This document shows, piece by piece, positions 7,034 through 10,461 of a stretch of DNA of 10,461 nucleotides (its first letter is position 1; every line of letters starts with the position of its first letter). The notes under the pieces are model-generated. The model was not told the DNA's origin, made no database searches, and saw only the letters and a list, made by a program, of their open reading frames with translations. The position numbers and the translations under genes were made by a program. Source of the stretch: Lentisphaerota bacterium (GTDB taxonomy: Bacteria > Verrucomicrobiota > Lentisphaeria > Oligosphaerales > JAFGRS01); the NCBI GenBank assembly GCA_012514865.1, contig JAAYZO010000184.1, forward strand, positions 1 to 10,461, given 5' to 3'.

Positions 7034-8941
7034 ATGCCCATCATCTCCAGGATCGGCCGACGCGCCCCGCAGGTGCGCCTCCTGGTGGGCGCCATCTACC
7101 TGGTGCTGACCCTCGGCTCGATCACGACCGTCTACCCGCTCCTGATCATGCTGGCCGGCAGCACCAAGAGCGGCGTCGACGTCAGCGACTTCGCGGCGGT
7201 GCCGGCGTTCCTCCGCAACGACCTGGCGCTGTACCGCAAGCACATCGAGGGCCTCTACAACGAGTCGCTGGACAGCCTGAACATCGCCGGCGACAGCGAG
7301 GTCGCCTCCTTCGCGGTGCTCGAGCCGCCGGCGGTCTCACGGCCGCGGCTGGTGCGGGCCTGGCGCGAGTTCCTCGAGGCGGCCGACCTGCCGCACTACG
7401 CCTGGGCCATTTCCTACAGCGGCGCCCGCGTCTCGCGGGCCGTGCCGCGGCACCTGCGCGAGTTCAAGGCCGCCCTGCAGGAGCGCTTCGACGACGACAT
7501 CGAGGCCCTGAACCGCGCCATGGGCACCGAGTTCGTCACCTGGAACAGCCTCTACATCAATGTCCAGGACAACGCCATACGGCGCACCATGCCGGCCACG
7601 GACGACTACGCCGAGGCCTTCCGCGAGTTCGCCGCCGGGCGGGGCCTCGAGGAGCGCGTCTATCTCAACGTCGAGGGCTTCTACAAACGGCTCTTCCTGC
7701 GGCCCCAGTACACGCGCTCGATCGACGAGTACAACCGCCAGCATGGCACCGCCTTCGCCTCGTACGCCGACATCCGGCTGCCGCCACGCTGGCCGGCCGC
7801 GGCGACGGACCGCGAGCGCGACGACTGGGAGACCTTCGTTCGGCACACGCTGAACCTCCTCTGGATCCGCGCCGACCCGGAGCTGGCCGGGCCCTACCGC
7901 GCCTTCCTCGCCGCCAAGTACCGCACCGTCGACCAGCTCAACCGCCGTTACGAGACCGCCTACAGCGCCTTCGACGAGGTGCCGCTGGTCGAGGAGCCGC
8001 CCTTCCGCGGCGTGATCCTGAGCGACTGGGACAGCTTCATCACCGGCTGGAAGGACCCCGACAGCGGCCGCATGCACCAGGCCGACATCCGGCATCTGCG
8101 CCTGCACTCGCCCGATACGCTCTTCCGCGACTGGCTGCGGCGGCGCTATGAGACCGTCGCGGCGGCCAATGACGCCCTCGGCACCGCGGCTGGCGACTTC
8201 GCCGACTTCAGCCCGCCCCAGGAGGAGTTCCACTGGGAGGCGTACCAGCCTCAGCGCGGCGCCCTGCGCCTGGAGTTCGCCACGCGCAACTACCGCACCG
8301 TCCTGGAGTACATGCTCTTCCACGGCCGCGGCGTCGTCAATACCATCATCTACTGCACCCTGGCCGTGCTCGCGGCGCTCGTGGTCAACCCGATGGCGGC
8401 CTATGCCATGAGCCGCTACCGCATGCCGACCACCTACAAGGTCCTGCTGTTCCTGCTGCTGACCATGGCCTTCCCCCCGATGGTCACGCAGATACCCGTC
8501 TTCCTGATGCTGCGGCAGCTCGGGCTGCTCAATACCTTCGCCGCACTGCTCCTCCCCGGCCTCGCCAACGGCTACTCGATCTTCCTGCTTAAGGGCTTCT
8601 TCGACTCGCTCGGACAGGAGCTCTTCGAGAGTGCCCAGATCGACGGTGCCAGCGAGTGGGTGATGTTCTGGAATATCACCATGGCACTCTCCAAGCCCAT
8701 CCTCGCCGTCATCGCCCTGAATGCCTTCACCGGCGCCTACGCGAACTTCATGTTCGCCCTGCTGATCTGCCAGGACCCGAAGATGTGGACCCTGATGGTC
8801 TGGCTCTACCGCCTCAACAGCAGCAGCGGCGCCGGGGTCATCTACGCCTCGCTGATCATCGCCGCGATACCGACCCTGCTCGTCTTCGTCTTCTGCCAGA
8901 ATATCATCATGCGCGGCATCGTGGTGCCGGTCGAGAAGTGA
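7034..8941 (+). CDS. MalG-type ABC permease with a large repeat-built periplasmic loop
   Basis: This is the second membrane subunit of the importer, 635 residues against about 280 for ordinary MalG-type permeases. CAGGAGA at 7022-7028 lies just before the ATG at 7034. TM1 spans about residues 15-40 (LTLGSITTVYPLLIMLAGS). The remaining five membrane segments start at VVNTIIYCTLAV, near residue 434. The EAA loop is LFESAQIDGASEWVMF around 530-545. The end, NIIMRGIVVPVEK, is typical of the family, whose C-termini usually read GLTAGAVKG. The TM1-TM2 loop, normally some 50 residues, is about 390 residues of mostly charged, soluble sequence. It contains five tandem units beginning at Y67, F144, Y217, Y288 and F364. 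Each has the pattern [YF]Rx(3-4)L..(R/K)Y.tv..LN...GTa...f.dv. Units 3 to 5 resemble the KYGT..ALN..WGT segment of GH42-type glycosidases. I see no catalytic acid pair, so binding or docking is more likely than hydrolysis. It surely pairs with the upstream permease. Confidence 0.92.
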   Translation: MPIISRIGRRAPQVRLLVGAIYLVLTLGSITTVYPLLIMLAGSTKSGVDVSDFAAVPAFLRNDLALYRKHIEGLYNESLDSLNIAGDSEVASFAVLEPPAVSRPRLVRAWREFLEAADLPHYAWAISYSGARVSRAVPRHLREFKAALQERFDDDIEALNRAMGTEFVTWNSLYINVQDNAIRRTMPATDDYAEAFREFAAGRGLEERVYLNVEGFYKRLFLRPQYTRSIDEYNRQHGTAFASYADIRLPPRWPAAATDRERDDWETFVRHTLNLLWIRADPELAGPYRAFLAAKYRTVDQLNRRYETAYSAFDEVPLVEEPPFRGVILSDWDSFITGWKDPDSGRMHQADIRHLRLHSPDTLFRDWLRRRYETVAAANDALGTAAGDFADFSPPQEEFHWEAYQPQRGALRLEFATRNYRTVLEYMLFHGRGVVNTIIYCTLAVLAALVVNPMAAYAMSRYRMPTTYKVLLFLLLTMAFPPMVTQIPVFLMLRQLGLLNTFAALLLPGLANGYSIFLLKGFFDSLGQELFESAQIDGASEWVMFWNITMALSKPILAVIALNAFTGAYANFMFALLICQDPKMWTLMVWLYRLNSSSGAGVIYASLIIAAIPTLLVFVFCQNIIMRGIVVPVEK

Positions 8942-8987
8942 CCGGGCAGCCGCGCCGCGCCGCCGGCGGGGACAGGGCCCGGGAGCG

Positions 8988-9009
8988 CCGAGCGTCGGCT
9001 CGGCTCTTT
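8988..9009 (+). terminator. Weak candidate terminator of the ABC operon
   Basis: CCGAGC (8988-8993) pairs with GCTCGG (8998-9003) around GTCG, and CTCTTT follows. It lies 47 nt after the last permease stop. The stem is short and the T run is only three, so the call is tentative. The larger palindromes further down may do the real work. Confidence 0.35.
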
Positions 9010-9104
9010 GTGGGCGCCGCAGGCGCCGCTCGTATGAAACGCCGCGTCGTTGCGTGCGTCGTTTTGTCGCAGACTTTCAGCCTGCCATGCGTAACATCTG
9101 ATTT

Positions 9105-9276
9105 CCCAGGGCGTTGCCCTGGGCTGATGAATGATGCCCTTTCAGGGCGCCGGAACGGAGGCCGGCGGGGAGGGGGCGCGAGCGATGTTTCGCCGTGTTC
9201 TATCCGGCGTTCTGCGCCGGGGACGACGCTGTAGCGGCGGCTGTCCCCAGCCGCTCCGGCGGCGCCGCGCCGCCGG
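9105..9276. repeat. Cluster of short perfect hairpins, noncoding
   Basis: At least five closely spaced palindromes fill this stretch. They are CCCAGGGC/GCCCTGGG (9105-9112 with 9116-9123, loop GTT), GCCCT/AGGGC (9136-9140 with 9144-9148), CCGGCG/CGCCGG (within about 9204-9221), GCGGCTG/CAGCCGC (about 9235-9253) and CCGGCGGCG/CGCCGCCGG (9256-9264 with 9268-9276, loop CCG). The first two belong with the CCCTTTCAGGG-type elements at 1429-1606. I see no gene between 8942 and 9412; open frames here are by-products of the repeats. The region separates two convergent genes. Confidence 0.75.
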
Positions 9277-9280
9277 CGTG

Positions 9281-9362
9281 GCGGAGGTGGGCGCCACGAG
9301 CCGAGTGGCGCTCCCCCGGGCGCTGCCGGCGCCCGGGAGGTCCACGGACGGCGCCGTGGACC
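9281..9362. repeat. Multi-hairpin intergenic repeat, copy B
   Basis: This is the second copy of the element at 3632-3742. Bases 9281-9313 match copy A exactly, and the rest matches closely. It ends in a perfect hairpin, GGTCCACGG (9339-9347) with CCGTGGACC (9354-9362), loop ACGGCG, where copy A has one mismatch. It lacks the 28-bp duplication of copy A. Both copies have the same orientation and both lie at the 3' side of a plus-strand gene. Here that is also the 3' side of the convergent minus-strand gene, so the hairpins could end transcripts from both directions. Confidence 0.85.
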
Positions 9363-9412
9363 ACCTTGCCGCGCCGGGGGCCTGGCTGTAGCAACGCCTG
9401 GCGCCGCCGGGG

Positions 9413-10219
9413 TCAGGCGTGGTTCGCGGCCGGCCGCTCGTGGTTGACCAGGGCGCAGGTCTCCTGCGCCAGGCGGACCTCCTCCATGGCCAGGGCACGG
9501 AGGACATCGCGGGCGTCGTGGAAGCGCACGAGGCGCGCCAGGGCGATGTAGAACTCGGCGGCGGCCTCCTGTCGCCGGATGATGCCGGCGACGGCGTCGT
9601 CGTCGGCGCCGGGCTGGCCGGCGTCACGCAGGGCCGTCAGGAGGCGCTCCGGGTGGCCCTTGGCGAGGTCGTCGTCGACATCGGTGCGGTGTTCGGCCAC
9701 CGTCTTCTGTTCGAGGCCGGTGAGGGCCTCGGCGTGGCCGCGGTGGCGCCGTTCGAGGTCCTGGAGGGCCTGCCGCAGGGCCGGATCGGCGATCGACTGC
9801 ATGGCCTGGCGGATGTCGCCGGCCAACTCTTCCTCGAAGGCGACCGCCTGGCGCGCCACGAAGCGCGACAGCGGCCCCGGCGGGATCACCAGGGCCCCCT
9901 CGGCCGCCGGGGCCGCCTCCGTAGCCGGCGCCGCCGGCTGGGCCTTGCGGGCCAGGTTCACCAGCAGGATCAGGCCGACCAGCACGAACATCACCGCCGA
10001 GGCCAGGTGCAGGATGCGCTCGGGCACCACGCGGGTGAGGGCCTCGCCGCAGACCACGGCCAGGGCCGTGGTGCAGATCAGGGCCAGGCTCGTGCCCAGA
10101 AAGACACTCCAGGGGCTGCGCGTGGCGCTGGAGAAGGCCAGGGCCGTGAGCTGGGTCTTGTCGCCGAGTTCGGCCAGGAAGACGAGGCCAAAGCTGGCCA
10201 GGAGGATCTTTGTGTTCAT
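9413..10219 (-). CDS. Single-repeat GDT1/UPF0016 cation transporter fused to a ferritin-like helical domain
   Basis: This 268-residue inner-membrane protein has an N-terminal half that is one UPF0016 (GDT1/TMEM165/MneA) repeat. It has three membrane segments (about 5-30, 37-57, 68-88) and the hallmark motif AELGDKTQL, with E17-L-G-D20-K-T22 in the first. Family members move Mn2+ or Ca2+ out of the cytoplasm, usually with two such repeats; a single repeat must dimerise. After an Ala/Pro linker (about 92-115), residues 117-258 look like two helical hairpins. The first has FEEEL (128-132) and ERRH (156-159); the second has EAAAEFY (218-224) and MEEVRL (245-250). That spacing recalls rubrerythrin/ferritin-like diiron domains, though the second ExxH lacks its His. 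I start at the ATG at 10219, where the family N-terminus begins. An in-frame start at 10450 would add a low-complexity, repeat-derived tail. AAGGA lies 14 nt before the ATG, which is rather far. The gene converges on the ABC operon. Confidence 0.85.
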   Translation of the reverse strand: MNTKILLASFGLVFLAELGDKTQLTALAFSSATRSPWSVFLGTSLALICTTALAVVCGEALTRVVPERILHLASAVMFVLVGLILLVNLARKAQPAAPATEAAPAAEGALVIPPGPLSRFVARQAVAFEEELAGDIRQAMQSIADPALRQALQDLERRHRGHAEALTGLEQKTVAEHRTDVDDDLAKGHPERLLTALRDAGQPGADDDAVAGIIRRQEAAAEFYIALARLVRFHDARDVLRALAMEEVRLAQETCALVNHERPAANHA

Positions 10220-10304
10220 GGTCGGGGAGGCTGTCCTTAGGGTGATGGCCGGCACGGCCGCGTGGCGACACCGCGATGGCCTGCAGTGGTCTGAAACGCC
10301 GTGG

Positions 10305-10332
10305 AAACTACCGCCGGTCGCGGCGCTGTCAA
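10305..10332 (-). promoter_or_regulatory. Candidate promoter of the GDT1-type gene
   Basis: On the minus strand a perfect TTGACA (10332-10327) is followed after 16 nt by TAGTTT (10310-10305), 3 of 6 matches to the -10 consensus. It lies about 85 nt before the ATG at 10219. The leader shows no yybP-ykoY manganese riboswitch core that I can recognise, although that riboswitch commonly controls related exporters. Confidence 0.4.
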
Positions 10333-10394
10333 GCGGCCGCGGCGCGGCGGCCTGAAGAGGAGAGGGAACGCCGAACGTCGCAGGCGGGGAAGGG

Positions 10395-10429
10395 AACGCT
10401 GAACGCTCAACGCTCAACGCCCAACGCTC
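10395..10429. repeat. 7-bp tandem repeat, five units
   Basis: Five contiguous heptamers AACGCTG, AACGCTC, AACGCTC, AACGCCC and AACGCTC lie upstream of the GDT1-type gene. They are followed by a CT dinucleotide run around 10435-10448. Related AACGCCGAACGTC sequence lies at about 10369-10381. The unit length is not a multiple of three and no gene is apparent. It is simple-sequence intergenic DNA continuing to the window edge. Confidence 0.75.
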
Positions 10430-10461
10430 GGTCGCCTCTCTCTCTCTCAACTTCAGCGTTA

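Noticed and set aside
7034..8320. Active glycosidase inside the permease loop
   Set aside because: Only a short motif resembling part of GH42 is repeated. I see no acid/base and nucleophile pair in a complete barrel-sized context, so a binding or structural role is more likely.
9131..9391. Small open frames in the gap after the permease gene
   Set aside because: They consist almost entirely of the hairpin repeats, and similar peptide strings appear at the other repeat copy, as expected from shared noncoding DNA.
10220..10330. yybP-ykoY manganese riboswitch upstream of the GDT1-type gene
   Set aside because: It was considered because related manganese exporters often have one. I could not find the GGGGAGUAG-type core or the paired elements in the leader.
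10220..10450. 77-residue N-terminal extension of the GDT1-type protein
   Set aside because: The extension is low-complexity, partly from the 7-bp repeat and CT run, and it contains the candidate promoter. Family members start directly at the first membrane helix, matching the ATG at 10219.

Overview
This is a high-GC bacterial window. It holds four complete genes and one gene cut by the left edge. They are separated by unusually repeat-rich and hairpin-rich intergenic DNA. The pieces seen together are an E. coli-like phosphoglucomutase, a sugar ABC importer whose binding protein is fused to a permease, and several families of short palindromic intergenic repeats. I associate this combination with large environmental genomes of the PVC type (Planctomycetota, Lentisphaerota, Verrucomicrobiota) or relatives such as Hydrogenedentota or Armatimonadota. 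That placement is an inference from style. There is no rRNA or other marker here to prove it.

Layout, left to right. (1) 1-1304, minus strand: the N-terminal 434 residues of a DnaE-family replicative or translesion polymerase alpha subunit, with its 3' end beyond the window. (2) 1305-1800: a divergent intergenic region with an AT-rich stretch next to the polymerase gene, a 44-bp imperfect direct repeat, several perfect hairpins and a sigma70-like promoter for the next gene. (3) 1801-3441, plus strand: pgm, alpha-D-glucose phosphoglucomutase, with every catalytic signature intact. (4) 3442-3861: no gene. It holds a 15-unit, 9-bp minisatellite, a multi-hairpin repeat (copy A) and a good TTGACA promoter. 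(5) 3862-7011 and 7034-8941, plus strand: a two-gene operon for a carbohydrate ABC importer. The first protein joins a family-1 solute-binding protein to a MalF-type permease that carries an extra membrane-embedded insertion. The second is a MalG-type permease whose first periplasmic loop is expanded to roughly 390 residues and contains about five tandem repeats of 71-77 residues. (6) 8942-9412: no gene, dense hairpins and copy B of the multi-hairpin repeat. (7) 9413-10219, minus strand: a single-repeat GDT1/UPF0016 membrane protein joined to a C-terminal helical domain that looks ferritin- or rubrerythrin-like. (8) 10220-10461: its promoter region plus a 7-bp tandem repeat.

How the genes may work together: the importer brings in a sugar or glycan fragment, and Pgm sits where glucose-1-phosphate and glucose-6-phosphate interconvert, so the two may serve one carbohydrate economy. 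They appear to have separate promoters. No ATPase is encoded here, so the importer must borrow a MalK/MsmK-type ATPase from elsewhere. The GDT1-type protein is probably a manganese or calcium/cation exporter and has no obvious link to the sugar genes. The most unusual items are the architecture of the ABC importer (tethered binding protein plus large repeat-built periplasmic loop) and the GDT1-to-ferritin-like fusion.
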